Shown: positions 18,665-29,244 of the stretch, one piece after another
Numbering within the stretch: position 1 is the first letter of the stretch
Layout: each line of letters starts with the position of its first letter
Source: Corynebacterium aurimucosum ATCC 700975
GTDB taxonomy: Bacteria; Actinomycetota; Actinomycetes; Mycobacteriales; Mycobacteriaceae
Assembly: GCF_000022905.1 (NCBI RefSeq)
Contig: NC_012590.1
Coordinates: forward strand, 1,550,001 to 1,614,000
DNA length: 64,000 nt
Direction of reading: 5' to 3'
Made by a program: the position numbers and the translations under genes
Notes under the pieces: model-generated
What the model was told of the DNA's origin: nothing
The model's database searches: none
What the model saw: the letters and a program-made list of their open reading frames with translations, nothing else

Positions 18665-20962
18665 TTAGGCGGTGACGCGATAAACGTCGAAGACACCCTC
18701 CGTGTTGCGCAACGTTGTCATGAGCTGCCCCAGCTGCTTGGTATCGGAAACCGAGAAGGAAAAGCGCACGGTGGCGATGTGATCATCACCGCGATTGGAC
18801 GTCATCGACAGCACGTTGAGGCTCTGCTCGCTGAAGATTCGCGTGAGCTCAAAAAGCAGGCCTTGGCGGTCGATCGCCTCCAGTTGCAAGGTTGCGGCGA
18901 ATGCGCCGGAGGACTTCGGTCCGCCGGCCCACTCGACCTGCATCATGCGCTCGGGCTCGGACTTCAACTTTTCGGCATTGGTGCAGTCCGCTCGATGGAC
19001 AGACACACCACCGCCGCGGGTGACGAAGCCAAAGATGGCATCCCCTGGCACCGGCTGGCAGCACTTCGCCAACTTGGCCATGACATCTGGGCTGCCCTCC
19101 ACCAAGATTCCGGTACCGGCTGCGGAATCCTTCGTGTGCTGAGCGCGGGAGTTTTCCAGCTCGCTCAGTGGGGTACGCGAAGCCAAGGCATCGACGGCAT
19201 CGTCTTGGTCCCCGAAAAGGGCCATGAGCTGGTTGGCAACGTGCTGTGCCGACACGTGGCCCGCGCCAATAGCGGTATAGAGAGCGTCCACATCTGGATA
19301 GTGCAGCTGCTCAGCAACCTGCTTCATGGAGCTGGCAGTAAACAGGCGGTGCATGGGCAAACCGCCGCGTTGCACCTCGGCAGCCAAGGCATCGCGCCCT
19401 GCCTCGAGGTGCTCTTCTCGGCGCTCCTTGGCAAACCACTGCCGCACCTTCGTCTTTGCGCGGGGCGATACGAGGAATTCTTGCCAATCCCGCGAGGGAC
19501 CAGCATTCAGATCCTTAGAGGTAAAGATCTCGACCTTATCGCCGGATTTTAGCTCCGATTCCAGGGCCACGAGCTTGCCGTTGACCTTCGCTCCGATGCA
19601 CCTGTGGCCGACCTCGGTATGCACCGCATAGGCGAAGTCCACAGGGGTGGAACCCGCGGGCAGGTTGACCACGTCCCCCTTTGGGGTAAAGGCAAAAATC
19701 TGCTTGGCTGTAAGGTCATAGCGCAGGGAATCCAAAAACTCGTTGGGGTCTGCCGCTTCCTTCTGCCAATCCAGCAGCTGACGCATCCACGCCATCTGGT
19801 CCACTTCTTCTTGGTGGCCCGAGTTCTTGCCCTTAGTTTCCTTATAGCGCCAGTGGGCGGCCACGCCGAACTCCGCGTTATAGTGCATCTCGTGCGTGCG
19901 CACCTGGACCTCAAGGGTGGAGCCACCCGCCCCGATCACGGTGGTATGCAATGACTGATACACGCCAAAGCGCGGCGAGGAAATATAGTCCTTAAAGCGC
20001 CCCGGAAGAGCTTGGTACAGCGAGTGCACCACGCCAATGGCGGCATAGCAGGAGTTGATGTCATCGACAAGAATGCGGATGCCCACAAGATCGAAGATTT
20101 CCGCAAAGTCGCGGCCGCGCACGATCATCTTCTGGTAAATCGACCAGTAGTGCTTCGGGCGACCCATGATTTCGGCCTCAATGCCATTGGCTTTGAGGGC
20201 CTGGCCTACCTGGGCCTTGATCTCCTTCAGCGCTCGATCACGCGAGGGTGCACGATCCGCTACCATGCGCACGATTTCGTCGTACTTCTTTGGGTACAGG
20301 ATGGCGAAGGCCAAATCCTCAAGCTCCCATTTGACGCTGGCCATTCCTAGGCGGTGAGCCAGCGGCGCAATGACATCGAGGGTCTGGCGTGCCTTCTTTG
20401 CTTGCTTCTCGGGCGGCAGGAAGCGCATGGTCCGCATGTTGTGCAGGCGGTCACACACCTTGATGACGAGCACGCGCGGGTCGGTGGCCATGGCCACGAT
20501 CATCTTGCGGATTGTCTCTGCTTCCGCAGCAGCACCGAGGGCGACCTTGTCAAGCTTCGTTACGCCGTCGACCAACCGGGCTACTTCGGGCCCGAAATCA
20601 CGGGTGAGGTCCTCCAGCGAATAGTCGGTATCTTCCACTGTGTCGTGGAGCAAAGCCGCCGCGACAGTCGTGGTGTCCATGCCAATTTCAGCCGCAATGG
20701 TCGCCACCGCCAACGGGTGCGTGATGTAGGGCTCGCCGGATTTGCGGAAAACGCCTTCGTGCAGATGCTGTGCCGTGGTGTAGGCATTGTTGAGCAGCTC
20801 CGCGTCTGCCTTCGGGTGAAATTCCCGGTGGATGGACATCAAAGGGTCCAGCGCCGGGTTAATCTTTACTCGGCCACCCGTCAGGGAGCGGGCCAAGCGG
20901 GCGGACATGCCGCGCACGCTGCCTGGCCGCCATGCAGTCTTGTCCTGCTTTTCAGTCGTCAT
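18665..20962 (-). CDS. rel: Bifunctional (p)ppGpp synthetase/hydrolase
   Basis: 765 residues from ATG 20962, chosen because GGAGG lies 5 nt upstream. It makes and degrades (p)ppGpp in the stringent response. The hydrolase HD site HDTVEDTDY is near residue 105. The synthetase domain (about 230-370) includes [14 protein letters not shown] and [20 protein letters not shown] domain ([29 protein letters not shown]) and a C-terminal ACT domain follow. It lies 34 nt after apt, as in other corynebacteria. Confidence 0.97.
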   Translation of the reverse strand: MTTEKQDKTAWRPGSVRGMSARLARSLTGGRVKINPALDPLMSIHREFHPKADAELLNNAYTTAQHLHEGVFRKSGEPYITHPLAVATIAAEIGMDTTTVAAALLHDTVEDTDYSLEDLTRDFGPEVARLVDGVTKLDKVALGAAAEAETIRKMIVAMATDPRVLVIKVCDRLHNMRTMRFLPPEKQAKKARQTLDVIAPLAHRLGMASVKWELEDLAFAILYPKKYDEIVRMVADRAPSRDRALKEIKAQVGQALKANGIEAEIMGRPKHYWSIYQKMIVRGRDFAEIFDLVGIRILVDDINSCYAAIGVVHSLYQALPGRFKDYISSPRFGVYQSLHTTVIGAGGSTLEVQVRTHEMHYNAEFGVAAHWRYKETKGKNSGHQEEVDQMAWMRQLLDWQKEAADPNEFLDSLRYDLTAKQIFAFTPKGDVVNLPAGSTPVDFAYAVHTEVGHRCIGAKVNGKLVALESELKSGDKVEIFTSKDLNAGPSRDWQEFLVSPRAKTKVRQWFAKERREEHLEAGRDALAAEVQRGGLPMHRLFTASSMKQVAEQLHYPDVDALYTAIGAGHVSAQHVANQLMALFGDQDDAVDALASRTPLSELENSRAQHTKDSAAGTGILVEGSPDVMAKLAKCCQPVPGDAIFGFVTRGGGVSVHRADCTNAEKLKSEPERMMQVEWAGGPKSSGAFAATLQLEAIDRQGLLFELTRIFSEQSLNVLSMTSNRGDDHIATVRFSFSVSDTKQLGQLMTTLRNTEGVFDVYRVTA

Positions 20963-20996
20963 GTCTGCCTCCGCGAAGTAGCTTAGGCATACAACC

Positions 20997-21551
20997 TTAG
21001 TCCTTCGACCCCATCTGGTTGAGCACAATCAGAGGAGAACCTTTGAGGCGCTCGCGGCCCTCGAGTCCTTGGACCTCTAGGACCACGACGTTGCCCACGA
21101 CTTCAGCTCCAGCGGATTCCAAGAGCAGGGTGGCGCCGTGGAGTGTGCCGCCGGTGGCGAGGACGTCGTCGACAAGCACGATGCGCTTGCCCTTAATGTC
21201 AATGCCGCTATTGGGGATCTCCAGCGCTGCAGTGCCGTATTCCAGCTCATACTCCTGGGTCAAGACGGGCGGTGGGAGCTTGCCCTTCTTGCGGATAGCC
21301 AAAATTCCTAGTCCCAGCTTGTAGGCTACGGCTGAACCCAGCAGGAAACCGCGTGCATCGAGGCCGCCGATCATGTCAGCGCCGAGCTCCTTGCAGGCCT
21401 CTGCCAAGCCATCGACAACGGCGGTGAAGGAATCAGCATCAGCCAACACCGGGGTCAGATCCTCGAAAAGGATTCCCTCCTCTGGGAAATCCTGGACAAG
21501 GCGCACCTTGTCCTTCAAGGCTTGTGCTGCTGCGACGTAAATCTCGCTCAC
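20997..21551 (-). CDS. apt: Adenine phosphoribosyltransferase
   Basis: 184 residues. It salvages adenine to AMP with PRPP. The PRPP-binding motif [18 protein letters not shown] is present, with [10 protein letters not shown] and [18 protein letters not shown] earlier. The GTG start at 21551 overlaps the stop of the lipoprotein gene (GTGA, 4 nt), indicating translational coupling. Confidence 0.96.
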   Translation of the reverse strand: MSEIYVAAAQALKDKVRLVQDFPEEGILFEDLTPVLADADSFTAVVDGLAEACKELGADMIGGLDARGFLLGSAVAYKLGLGILAIRKKGKLPPPVLTQEYELEYGTAALEIPNSGIDIKGKRIVLVDDVLATGGTLHGATLLLESAGAEVVGNVVVLEVQGLEGRERLKGSPLIVLNQMGSKD

Positions 21552-23161
21552 GACTCTTCCTTTGTTTCAGTTGCTGTTGTGGGGTTATAGCTCCAACGGT
21601 CGAGGTTCCACCCAATACCCGCAAGGCCAGTGTAGGGCACCACGCCGGTGACAGCGCGGTCGACAATGAAAGTGCGAGGCTGCGCGGCGATGGGAATAGA
21701 GGGCAGCTCCTCCCACAATTCCTGCTCCAGATTCCGTAGCGCCGCCGCGTGCTTCACGCTAGAGGACGGCGCGGAATGCTCACGCATCGGGTCCACGGCG
21801 CCGAGGTAGACATCTATCTCCGGCAGCCCAGTTGCAGGATCCGCGGCCAATTGCGCACGGGAAACCCGCTCACCGGAACGATCCTCCACCGTGATTCCCG
21901 CTGGTTCGCACGCCGCGCGGAGCTCCTCCACCATCGCCTTATAACGCGGGTTAGGCGCGAGGTAACCCACTCCGATGGTGTAGCCGGATAGACCGGATGC
22001 CGTTGCATTGTCTAGCGGAACGGTTGTCAGCGAGGACATCTGCGCCGCGACCGGATCATCATTGCGCACGGTACGGACGGTGACAGCGGGAACGTCCACG
22101 CCCGATTCCTTCGACGAGACCTGCGCCAAACGCTGTGCATCCACACAGGCCGCAAAGGCAGCGCGTGCCCATGGTTGAGAAAGAGCCCCAGCCTCGGAGA
22201 ATACTAAGGTGTCAGTCAGGCTTCCCGCCAAAGACGTCTCCTCCACTGACTTGCCCTCGGTATCTCGGTCGAACCACGACGGTGACGCGGTGGCAGCCTC
22301 GGCAACACGGAGCTCATCTGAGGCAAGGAACGCGGCGGCGTCCGCGCTTCTCGGAAGCATGAGGATCTCGCGCAGAGTCGGCTTATCGCCGTAATAGTTT
22401 TCGTTGGTGGTCAGCACGATGCCACCGTCATCCTCAACGCGCTCGATTTTATAAGGACCGAAGGAAACCTGTAACTCCGGATCAAAGCGCCCTGGTTCCG
22501 TAGAGAAACCATAGCGCCACGCCTCTGCTACCGGCTGCAAAGTGGCTACGTCCTGGGAATGCAGAGCTGCATTGAGGTCGTCGATGCTCATTTCAGCCCG
22601 CTTGGCCAACACGTGTGCTGGGACTACCGAACCCGGACCAAACAAGTAGCGCCACCGCGAGCCAGCATCGGGTGTAAACCAAACGGTGAATTTCTTGCTA
22701 TGGGGCGCGCATTCCACCTCCGCCACTTCTTCCATCAGTGGAAGGTGGGAACCGAAAGTCTCGCTCAACTGCCCGGCGGTAAAGGCCAAAAGGTAGTCAT
22801 CACAGGTCACGGGTTCGCCGTCGGCAAAACGCGCCTGCTCGGTGAGGGTGAAGTCCACGTGCGCCCCAGCGTTTTCTCCCTCGGCGGGGAAGAATTCAGC
22901 ATCGGCGAGATCTGAATTAGGGACCATCTGCCCCGCCGGGCCCGGCACGTAGAGTGCAGGGAAAACGCGGCTTGCCAGCTGGGCTGCGCCAACCGCATCC
23001 CCCCACGCCGTGGCCGCATTGCTGGTGGCAATGGGGGCGTCGGCCAGCACCGCAAAACGCGAAGGCGGTGTGTCTTTGTCAGTTCCGCCTTCCTGTGCCC
23101 CGCACGCGGACACGGCAAGAGCTACGGATGCAAGCAGCGCTGCGAATGATGAAATACGCAC
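21548..23161 (-). CDS. Family 5 (oligopeptide-type) extracellular solute-binding lipoprotein
   Basis: 537 residues with a GTG start. The lipoprotein signal [25 protein letters not shown] places it on the outer face of the membrane. The body has family-5 solute-binding features ([58 protein letters not shown]). No permease or ATPase gene is nearby. It lies 3 nt after secF and overlaps apt, so it is locked in the sec-apt-rel operon. It may serve a transporter encoded elsewhere. The ligand is unknown. Confidence 0.88.
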   Translation of the reverse strand: MRISSFAALLASVALAVSACGAQEGGTDKDTPPSRFAVLADAPIATSNAATAWGDAVGAAQLASRVFPALYVPGPAGQMVPNSDLADAEFFPAEGENAGAHVDFTLTEQARFADGEPVTCDDYLLAFTAGQLSETFGSHLPLMEEVAEVECAPHSKKFTVWFTPDAGSRWRYLFGPGSVVPAHVLAKRAEMSIDDLNAALHSQDVATLQPVAEAWRYGFSTEPGRFDPELQVSFGPYKIERVEDDGGIVLTTNENYYGDKPTLREILMLPRSADAAAFLASDELRVAEAATASPSWFDRDTEGKSVEETSLAGSLTDTLVFSEAGALSQPWARAAFAACVDAQRLAQVSSKESGVDVPAVTVRTVRNDDPVAAQMSSLTTVPLDNATASGLSGYTIGVGYLAPNPRYKAMVEELRAACEPAGITVEDRSGERVSRAQLAADPATGLPEIDVYLGAVDPMREHSAPSSSVKHAAALRNLEQELWEELPSIPIAAQPRTFIVDRAVTGVVPYTGLAGIGWNLDRWSYNPTTATETKEES

Positions 23162-23164
23162 GGC

Positions 23165-24328
23165 TTAGCGCCCAGGGCGCCAGGACGCCCCACCGGACTC
23201 GTCGCTACGCGGCCCGGATTCGGTCTGTGTTGCGGCTGGTGCAGAAGCTGCGGCCGGGGATGCCACGGTGCGCGTTGCCTTCGGCGCCCCCTCATCCTCT
23301 GCTTCGGCGCTCCCGCCCTCGGCACGGTAGGCAGCGACCACCTCGTTGTGCTTCTTGACGCTCTTGCGCTGATTCGACAAGGTCACCAGCAACGTGGTGG
23401 CCAGGAAGATGGAGGAGAAGACACCTTCGATAACGCCAATGAACTGGACCAATGCCAGATCTCGCAAAGTACCAATGCCCATCAACCACACGGCGACGAT
23501 GAACAGCGCGATGATAGGCAAGGCCGAAATCACGGAGGTGGAAATGGAGCGCATCACGGTCTGGTTGACGGCCAGGTTGGTGAGCTCAGCGTAGGTCTTC
23601 TTGCGTTGGCCTTCCAGGCCCGTTGTATTCTCATCCACTTTGTCGAAGACAATGACGGAATCGTAGAGGGAGAAGGTCAGAACTGTCAGCAGACCGATGA
23701 TGACGGCCGGGGACACCTCAAATCCGAAAAGCGCGTAGATGCCCGCGATGAAGACGCCGTCAAAGATGAGCGCGAGGATAGCGGCAAAAGCCATATCGCG
23801 CTGCAGGCGGACCGCCACATAGATGGTGGCCAGCACGAGGAAGACCGCCATGGCAACAACCATGCGTTGGGTGATCGAGGAACCCCAGGATTCCGACACC
23901 GTCGAGGAGCCAATTGCATCCGGGCTCGGCTTGCCGTTGTCGTCCTTGACTTGGTACGTCTCAAAAATGGCCTGGCGGGCCTGGTTAACCTCATCCTGCG
24001 ATAGCCGCTCGGAGGTGATCTCCAGAGTCTCCGAGGAACCAGCGCCCACAATCTGCACCAGCTCCGGGGTTACACCGGTGGCTTCCGTGAAGGTTTCTTC
24101 TACCTGTTCCGTAGACAGATCGCCTGCGGGCATGTTGAGCTTCGTTCCGCCCTCAAAATCAAGAGACAGATTGAAGCCGCGAAGTACGATAGCCAGGATC
24201 GAGGCAATAAGCAGCACGCCGGCGATGGTGTACCAGGTCTTAGCCCGACCCACGAAGTCAAATCCACTGCCGTCCACATAGAGACGGTCAAAACGGGAAA
24301 TCTTGCGGTTAGTAGTTTCGACAGCCAT
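23165..24328 (-). CDS. secF: Protein translocase subunit SecF
   Basis: 387 residues, six membrane segments. It works with SecD to drive late steps of Sec export. The first periplasmic-type domain begins FNLSLDFEGGTKLNMPAG; the membrane core has VIIGLLTVLTFSLYDSVIVFDKVDEN and NQTVMRSISTSVISALPIIALF. A low-complexity Ala/Thr/Glu-rich cytoplasmic tail of about 60 residues is common in actinobacterial SecF. It starts 2 nt after secD. Confidence 0.97.
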   Translation of the reverse strand: MAVETTNRKISRFDRLYVDGSGFDFVGRAKTWYTIAGVLLIASILAIVLRGFNLSLDFEGGTKLNMPAGDLSTEQVEETFTEATGVTPELVQIVGAGSSETLEITSERLSQDEVNQARQAIFETYQVKDDNGKPSPDAIGSSTVSESWGSSITQRMVVAMAVFLVLATIYVAVRLQRDMAFAAILALIFDGVFIAGIYALFGFEVSPAVIIGLLTVLTFSLYDSVIVFDKVDENTTGLEGQRKKTYAELTNLAVNQTVMRSISTSVISALPIIALFIVAVWLMGIGTLRDLALVQFIGVIEGVFSSIFLATTLLVTLSNQRKSVKKHNEVVAAYRAEGGSAEAEDEGAPKATRTVASPAAASAPAATQTESGPRSDESGGASWRPGR

Positions 24329-24330
24329 GG

Positions 24331-26184
24331 TTACTTCTCCTCATCCGTAGCAGTAGCGACGGGTTTCTTGGCCGGTTTGGCATAAAAGCCGCGTTCACGG
24401 CGCTCCTCTACAAGGTTGTAAATACCGCCCAGGCCGTTCATCGACGGCTTGGCAAAGGCCGGGCGGCTACCAAGAAGCTGCATGAGCGGAGCCATGATCA
24501 GGAAGGATACGACGAGGTCGAAGATAGTGGTGAGGCCCATGGTGAAGGCAAAGCCCTTGACGGCGCCAATGGACAAGAAGTAGACCACGACGGAGCCGAT
24601 GAGGGTCACGGCCTTACCGGTGACAATCGTTGCTCGCGAACGCTCCCAACCAGTGCGGGTGGCGGAGCGGAAGGTACGTCCGCTCAAGAGCTCATCCTTC
24701 ATGCGCTCGTAGTAAACCACGAAGGAGTCAGCCGTGGCGCCAATACCGATAACCAGGCCCGCCATGCCGGAAAGGTCAAGCGAGTAACCGATCCACCGGC
24801 CCAGCAGAACCAGTGCACCATAAAGCAGGACACAGGTTGCGATGAGGACCAACAGGGCCACCGAAGACAGGGCACGGAAGTAGTAGATGGAATACAGCGA
24901 AACCAGAATGAGGCCAACGATGCCCGCGATGAGCGCTGCCTCAAGAGCTGCCTTACCCAGCGATGGCGGAACGGTTTCTACCGTGCCACCCGGCTCGCCG
25001 TTGGCGCCGGTAAAGGACAGCGGGAGCGCGCCATAACGGAGGTTATTGGCCAGGTTCTGGGCCTCCTCCTGCGTGAAGTCACCGGTGATGGAGGTAGCAG
25101 AACCAACCGGGGTCGCACCTTGGATTACCGGCGCGGAAATCACGGCGGAGTCAAGGGTGATAGCCACCTGCTTCTGCAGGTACTCCTGGGTCAGGGTGGC
25201 CCAAGTCTGCGAACCATTGGGGCCATCGCCGGTCTTGAAGGCGAAGTTAATCTCCATCTGACCAGTCTGGGAATTCAGCCCGCCCTGAATCGGGGCGTTG
25301 TTATCAATCTCGTTACCGGTCAGGCGAGTTCCGTTCGGATCATCAATGCCGTCCAGCAGCGGAGCCGGATTAAGGATGTACGGCTGCTGATTCGAGTAAT
25401 CACAAGCCACCAACGGCTTTGCGGGGTCATCGGTACCTGCCAGCGGATCAGATTCTGCATCACAGGTCATCAGCCCCAAGGCTGCGGTCTGCACGGTGGG
25501 GTCTTCGGACTGGCGGTCCTTGAGCAGAACCTCAGTGACCTTGTCGCGGCGCTCAGTTTCCTCAAGGGAGTTCGCTGGGTCTGGAAGCGGCTTTTCGCTC
25601 ACGGTCGGAGCCGGTGAATTGTCATCCTTCTCCTTGTCCTTCTGATCGCCGCCCTGGGCAGCGCCGGCACTCTGGTTCAGTGCTTCGTGGATGGAGGCCA
25701 GCGACTGATTGGCATGCTCCGGAGTTACTACCCCGTACTTAACCCAGCGGTTAGCCATGTCAGTCATGGTCTTCTCAAGTGTGTCCATGTCTGGCATCGG
25801 CTGCTCGCCCACTGGGCGGAACAACAGCTGGGAGGTTTGGCCCACGGCCTGCGCCTGGGAGGCATCTTCACCGGGGACGGTAATGACCAAGCTGGAGCCG
25901 CTGATGACGACCTCAGAGCCGGACACGCCCATGCCATTCACACGCTGCTCGAGGATGGTGCGTGCCTGCTGCAGCTGTTCCTGGGTGGGGTCTTCACCCT
26001 GCGGTACCAGGGTTACGCGGGTTCCGCCCTGCAGGTCAATGCCGAGCTTGGGGGTTGGTGATTTATCACCGGTCAAAAATATCAGCGCATAAACCACGAT
26101 GACAATGAGCGCGAAGAGCGCCATCGCACGCTTGGGCCATTGCCGTTGACGGCTGCTAACGCCACCACGTTTCGAAGCGGACAC
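24331..26184 (-). CDS. secD: Protein translocase subunit SecD
   Basis: 617 residues with a GTG start preceded by AGGAG. The first membrane helix is followed by LGIDLQGGTRVTLVPQG, a large extracytoplasmic domain carrying a Gln/Asp/Lys-rich insertion (SAGAAQGGDQKDKEKDDNSPAP, near residue 180), and the five-helix core with MAGLVIGIGATADSFVVYYERMKDE and SRATIVTGKAVTLIGSVVVYFLS. Partner of SecF and YajC. The polar insertion is typical of corynebacterial/mycobacterial SecD. Confidence 0.97.
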   Translation of the reverse strand: MSASKRGGVSSRQRQWPKRAMALFALIVIVVYALIFLTGDKSPTPKLGIDLQGGTRVTLVPQGEDPTQEQLQQARTILEQRVNGMGVSGSEVVISGSSLVITVPGEDASQAQAVGQTSQLLFRPVGEQPMPDMDTLEKTMTDMANRWVKYGVVTPEHANQSLASIHEALNQSAGAAQGGDQKDKEKDDNSPAPTVSEKPLPDPANSLEETERRDKVTEVLLKDRQSEDPTVQTAALGLMTCDAESDPLAGTDDPAKPLVACDYSNQQPYILNPAPLLDGIDDPNGTRLTGNEIDNNAPIQGGLNSQTGQMEINFAFKTGDGPNGSQTWATLTQEYLQKQVAITLDSAVISAPVIQGATPVGSATSITGDFTQEEAQNLANNLRYGALPLSFTGANGEPGGTVETVPPSLGKAALEAALIAGIVGLILVSLYSIYYFRALSSVALLVLIATCVLLYGALVLLGRWIGYSLDLSGMAGLVIGIGATADSFVVYYERMKDELLSGRTFRSATRTGWERSRATIVTGKAVTLIGSVVVYFLSIGAVKGFAFTMGLTTIFDLVVSFLIMAPLMQLLGSRPAFAKPSMNGLGGIYNLVEERRERGFYAKPAKKPVATATDEEK

Positions 26185-26265
26185 AAAGATCTCCTGTGTT
26201 GTGAGGAACAGGGCTAAAAGTCATAGGTCATGGCAGCTAACGCCGCGCACGCACTGGGCGCCGCG

Positions 26266-26308
26266 GTACCACCATGACTAAAGCACAGTCCACCATGGTA
26301 CGTCATGG
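26266..26308. repeat. Interleaved inverted repeats in the yajC-secD gap
   Basis: Four adjacent arms occur in the order A-B-A'-B': GTACCA (26266-26271), CCATGAC (26272-26278), TGGTAC (26296-26301), GTCATGG (26302-26308). A pairs with A' and B with B', but the two stems interleave, so they would be alternative hairpins in the mRNA ahead of secD. Confidence 0.5.
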
Positions 26309-26370
26309 ACCGTTGTTTTCCTTAACAGGCTTAAGGTACGCGCCCGTACTGTGACGAGCGCAACGCAATT

Positions 26371-26703
26371 TTAGAGTTTCGGGAAGCGCTCGTCGCTCTC
26401 GTCCTCCGCCTCAACCGGAACATTAGTATTCGCGCTGGCTGCGTCAGCGGAGCGAACGATGGCCATCGTGTCGAAGGTCATCACCGTGCCATCCTTTACC
26501 TGCAGATCGACCTGCTCGCCGCGAGCTTCCACGACAGTGCCGTGGAGGCCGCCAGCGGTAATCACTTCCTGACCCGCCTGCAGCGAGGATTGGAGCTTCT
26601 GCATCTGAGCCTGGCGCTTGCGCTGCGCTCGCATCGACATGAAGCTCGGCAAGATGACGAGGACGGCGAGGACAAGGAGAAGAAGAAGTTGAGTTCCGTT
26701 CAT
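26371..26703 (-). CDS. yajC: Preprotein translocase accessory subunit YajC
   Basis: 110 residues from ATG 26703 (MNGTQLLLLL). A single N-terminal membrane helix (LLLLLVLAVLVILPSFM) is followed by the basic QRKRQAQMQKLQSSLQAGQEVITAGGLHGTVVEARGEQVDLQV core and an acidic tail. It associates with SecDF. The gap to secD is 186 bp, longer than others in this operon. ruvB lies 39 nt upstream. Confidence 0.95.
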   Translation of the reverse strand: MNGTQLLLLLVLAVLVILPSFMSMRAQRKRQAQMQKLQSSLQAGQEVITAGGLHGTVVEARGEQVDLQVKDGTVMTFDTMAIVRSADAASANTNVPVEAEDESDERFPKL

Positions 26704-26742
26704 AAAAGGCCAGTGTGCCAGACCGCCCTGCCTCCGGGCCAA

Positions 26743-27828
26743 TTAAAAAAGGGTCCCGCCAATCGCCCCCTCGGGCGCCTCCAATCCTAGGTGTTGCCAT
26801 GCGGCGGCTGTTGCCACACGGCCGCGGCCGGTTCGTGAGATCATGCCGGCACGCACGAGATAGGGCTCGCAGACCTCCTCCACCGTCGATGGTTCTTCGC
26901 CTACCGCGATGGCTAGGGTATTCACTCCTACGGGGCCACCGCCGTGGCCCTTGATCAAGGCCCCGAGCACCGCGCGGTCAAGGCGGTCCAATCCGCGCTC
27001 ATCGACGTCGAAGACCCGCAACGCTGCCTGTGCAGCTGCAACATCAATATGCCCATCCCCGTTGACTTCGGCATAGTCGCGGACTCGGCGCAGGAGGCGG
27101 TTGGCAATACGCGGCGTTCCACGCGAGCGGGAGCCGATCTCTACTGCGGCATCCTGATCGATGTCTACCTCCAGAATCCGCGCTGCACGGCTAATGACCC
27201 GTGTGAGGTCCTCAGTATCGTAGTACTCCATTTGGGCGGTGAAACCGAAGCGATCACGCAACGGCCCAGTCAGCATGCCCGCGCGGGTTGTCGCTCCCAC
27301 CAGTGTAAAAGGTGGGATTTCCAGCGGGATGGAGGTCGCTCCCGGGCCTTTGCCCACGATGACGTCGATGCGGAAATCCTCCATTGCCATGTACAGCATT
27401 TCCTCAGCCGGGCGGGCGATGCGGTGAATTTCATCGATGAAGAGCACATCACCCTCCATCAGGTTCGACAACATCGCCGCCAGATCCCCGGCCCTCTCCA
27501 GTGCCGGGCCCGAGGTCATGCGCAAGGAGCTTCCCAGCTCTTGGGCGATGATCATCGCCATGGTGGTCTTGCCCAGCCCGGGCGGGCCGGAGAGCAAGAC
27601 GTGATCCGGAGTGACACCACGGTTCTTCGCACCATTAAGCACGAGCGATAGCTGCTCGCGCACCTTGGGTTGGCCAATGAATTCATCGAGGGACTTTGGG
27701 CGCAGCGAGCGCTCAATATCGTGCTCGCCTTGCTGCTCTGCGGCGTCCACATCCTGGTTACGCTGCGGAGGCGAGCTTAAATCCATCCCCTCCGGAAGCT
27801 TAAACTCAGTGCGTTCTACGTCTGACAT
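26743..27828 (-). CDS. ruvB: Holliday junction branch migration ATPase RuvB
   Basis: 361 residues from ATG 27828, which has GGGGAG at proper spacing; a GTG at 27837 is too close to it. AAA+ motor of the RuvABC resolvasome: Walker [16 protein letters not shown], Walker [10 protein letters not shown], sensor [10 protein letters not shown], arginine finger region GPLRDRFGF and the C-terminal winged helix ([17 protein letters not shown]). It lies 15 nt after ruvA. Confidence 0.98.
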   Translation of the reverse strand: MSDVERTEFKLPEGMDLSSPPQRNQDVDAAEQQGEHDIERSLRPKSLDEFIGQPKVREQLSLVLNGAKNRGVTPDHVLLSGPPGLGKTTMAMIIAQELGSSLRMTSGPALERAGDLAAMLSNLMEGDVLFIDEIHRIARPAEEMLYMAMEDFRIDVIVGKGPGATSIPLEIPPFTLVGATTRAGMLTGPLRDRFGFTAQMEYYDTEDLTRVISRAARILEVDIDQDAAVEIGSRSRGTPRIANRLLRRVRDYAEVNGDGHIDVAAAQAALRVFDVDERGLDRLDRAVLGALIKGHGGGPVGVNTLAIAVGEEPSTVEEVCEPYLVRAGMISRTGRGRVATAAAWQHLGLEAPEGAIGGTLF

Positions 27829-27843
27829 GTCACCCACTCTCCC

Positions 27844-28452
27844 CTATTTCTTGGCGCCAAGCTGGCTCAGCGCAGCGCGCAGCACCACCGGCGTCGCCGC
27901 ATCGGGTTGCTCTGCCACCACGGATTCCACCACGGGCCGGGCCATTTTATCAGTAAAGCCCAAACCAATAAGCGCCTCGACGACATCCTCAACCACCGGC
28001 CCAGCGGCAGCCGGGGCAGCAGACGAGAGATCCGCGCTTTCTGCGGGGGCGAAGGCCTTGACCTTATCTTTAAGCTCCAGAATCAACCGTTGCGCAACGC
28101 GTTTGCCCACTCCCGGAATTTTCTGCAAGCGTGCGGCCTCCTCCCCCGCAATCGCCTGGGCCAAATCGCCCGCGCTCATCACGGACAGGGCAGCCAGCGC
28201 CAGTTTTGGCCCCAGACCAGAAACCGTTTGGAGGACGTGGAACATATCGCGGTCATCCTGACTGGTGAAGCCGTAGAGCGTCATCGAGTCCTCCTTGACC
28301 ACGAGCGTGGTCATGACCCGCGCCTCCTCACCGCGCTGGAGGGTTCCCAGCATGGCCGGGGTGGCCAGGACCTTATAGCCCACGCCCGCGCATTCCAGCA
28401 CGGCATGATCAAGCTGGATGTCGAGGACGGTTCCGCGCAAAGATGCAATCAT
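27844..28452 (-). CDS. ruvA: Holliday junction DNA helicase subunit RuvA
   Basis: 202 residues. The N-terminal OB fold (MIASLRGTVLDIQLDHAVLECAGVGYKV), helix-hairpin-helix domains (LQTVSGLGPKLALAAL, LQKIPGVGKRVAQRLILELKDK) and the C-terminal RuvB-contacting domain (VEALIGLGFTDKMARPVVE) are present in order. It lies between ruvC and ruvB. Confidence 0.98.
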   Translation of the reverse strand: MIASLRGTVLDIQLDHAVLECAGVGYKVLATPAMLGTLQRGEEARVMTTLVVKEDSMTLYGFTSQDDRDMFHVLQTVSGLGPKLALAALSVMSAGDLAQAIAGEEAARLQKIPGVGKRVAQRLILELKDKVKAFAPAESADLSSAAPAAAGPVVEDVVEALIGLGFTDKMARPVVESVVAEQPDAATPVVLRAALSQLGAKK

Positions 28453-28491
28453 TAATGAGGTTCCTTGATGTGAGTGGTTGTGCCAGTTAGC

Positions 28492-29103
28492 TTAGGAGGT
28501 CGTCTTCGCCGCCCGGGAGACGGATGCGGTACGCGGCGAGGTGCCGCGCACTCCGCTCGTTCGTGCCCCGGCCCCGACGCCAGCGCTCGCATCACCGCCG
28601 GTCATCCATGCCAGGGCTGGCGCACGCCAGCAGTGGCACACGGCCAGGGCTAGGGCATCCGCAGCGTCAGCCGGCTTAGGCGCCTCACTGAGCCCCAAAA
28701 TTCGAGTAATCATGGCGGTCATCTGCTTTTTATCAGCGCGCCCATTGCCCGAAATTGCTTTCTTGACTTCGGAAGGGGTGTACATGTGCACCGGGATATC
28801 CCGCTCTGCTGCGGCAAGGACCAAGACCCCGACTGCGTGGGCGGTCTGCATCACGGTTGAGACTTGACCGCGTTCGAATACCCGCTCGAGGGCCACGACA
28901 TCTGGCTTATAGTCATCCATCCATTCCCGGACCGCCACCGATAGTAGCTTCAGGCGCTCCCCCAAGTCCTTGTCACTGGGGGTGCGGACGACCCCTACGG
29001 CGATGGGAATGACCCCGCGCCCACGCCCGGCTTGGACAACTGACAGGCCGCAGCGAGTCAGACCGGGATCAATGCCCATGACGCGCAACCCCTCCAAGTT
29101 CAC
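28492..29103 (-). CDS. ruvC: Crossover junction endodeoxyribonuclease RuvC
   Basis: 203 residues from GTG 29103 ([19 protein letters not shown]), chosen because GAGGAGG lies 5-7 nt upstream. RuvC resolves Holliday junctions. The RNase H-fold acidic residues are in [21 protein letters not shown] and [15 protein letters not shown]. The C-terminal 40 residues are Gly/Ala/Arg/Thr-rich and outside the catalytic core. First gene of the ruvCAB-yajC run. Confidence 0.96.
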   Translation of the reverse strand: MNLEGLRVMGIDPGLTRCGLSVVQAGRGRGVIPIAVGVVRTPSDKDLGERLKLLSVAVREWMDDYKPDVVALERVFERGQVSTVMQTAHAVGVLVLAAAERDIPVHMYTPSEVKKAISGNGRADKKQMTAMITRILGLSEAPKPADAADALALAVCHCWRAPALAWMTGGDASAGVGAGARTSGVRGTSPRTASVSRAAKTTS

Positions 29104-29244
29104 GGCCGCCTCCTCACCCTTGTCACATGCGCCCTTGTAATGCGCTCGCTTATCTAGGAACAGTGTACACACATGTGTTCTAGTGCCGGCAGTCCCCCAA
29201 GCCGACTATTCGCCTCTTCCACCGCGCGGCGTAGAGTGGCGCAC

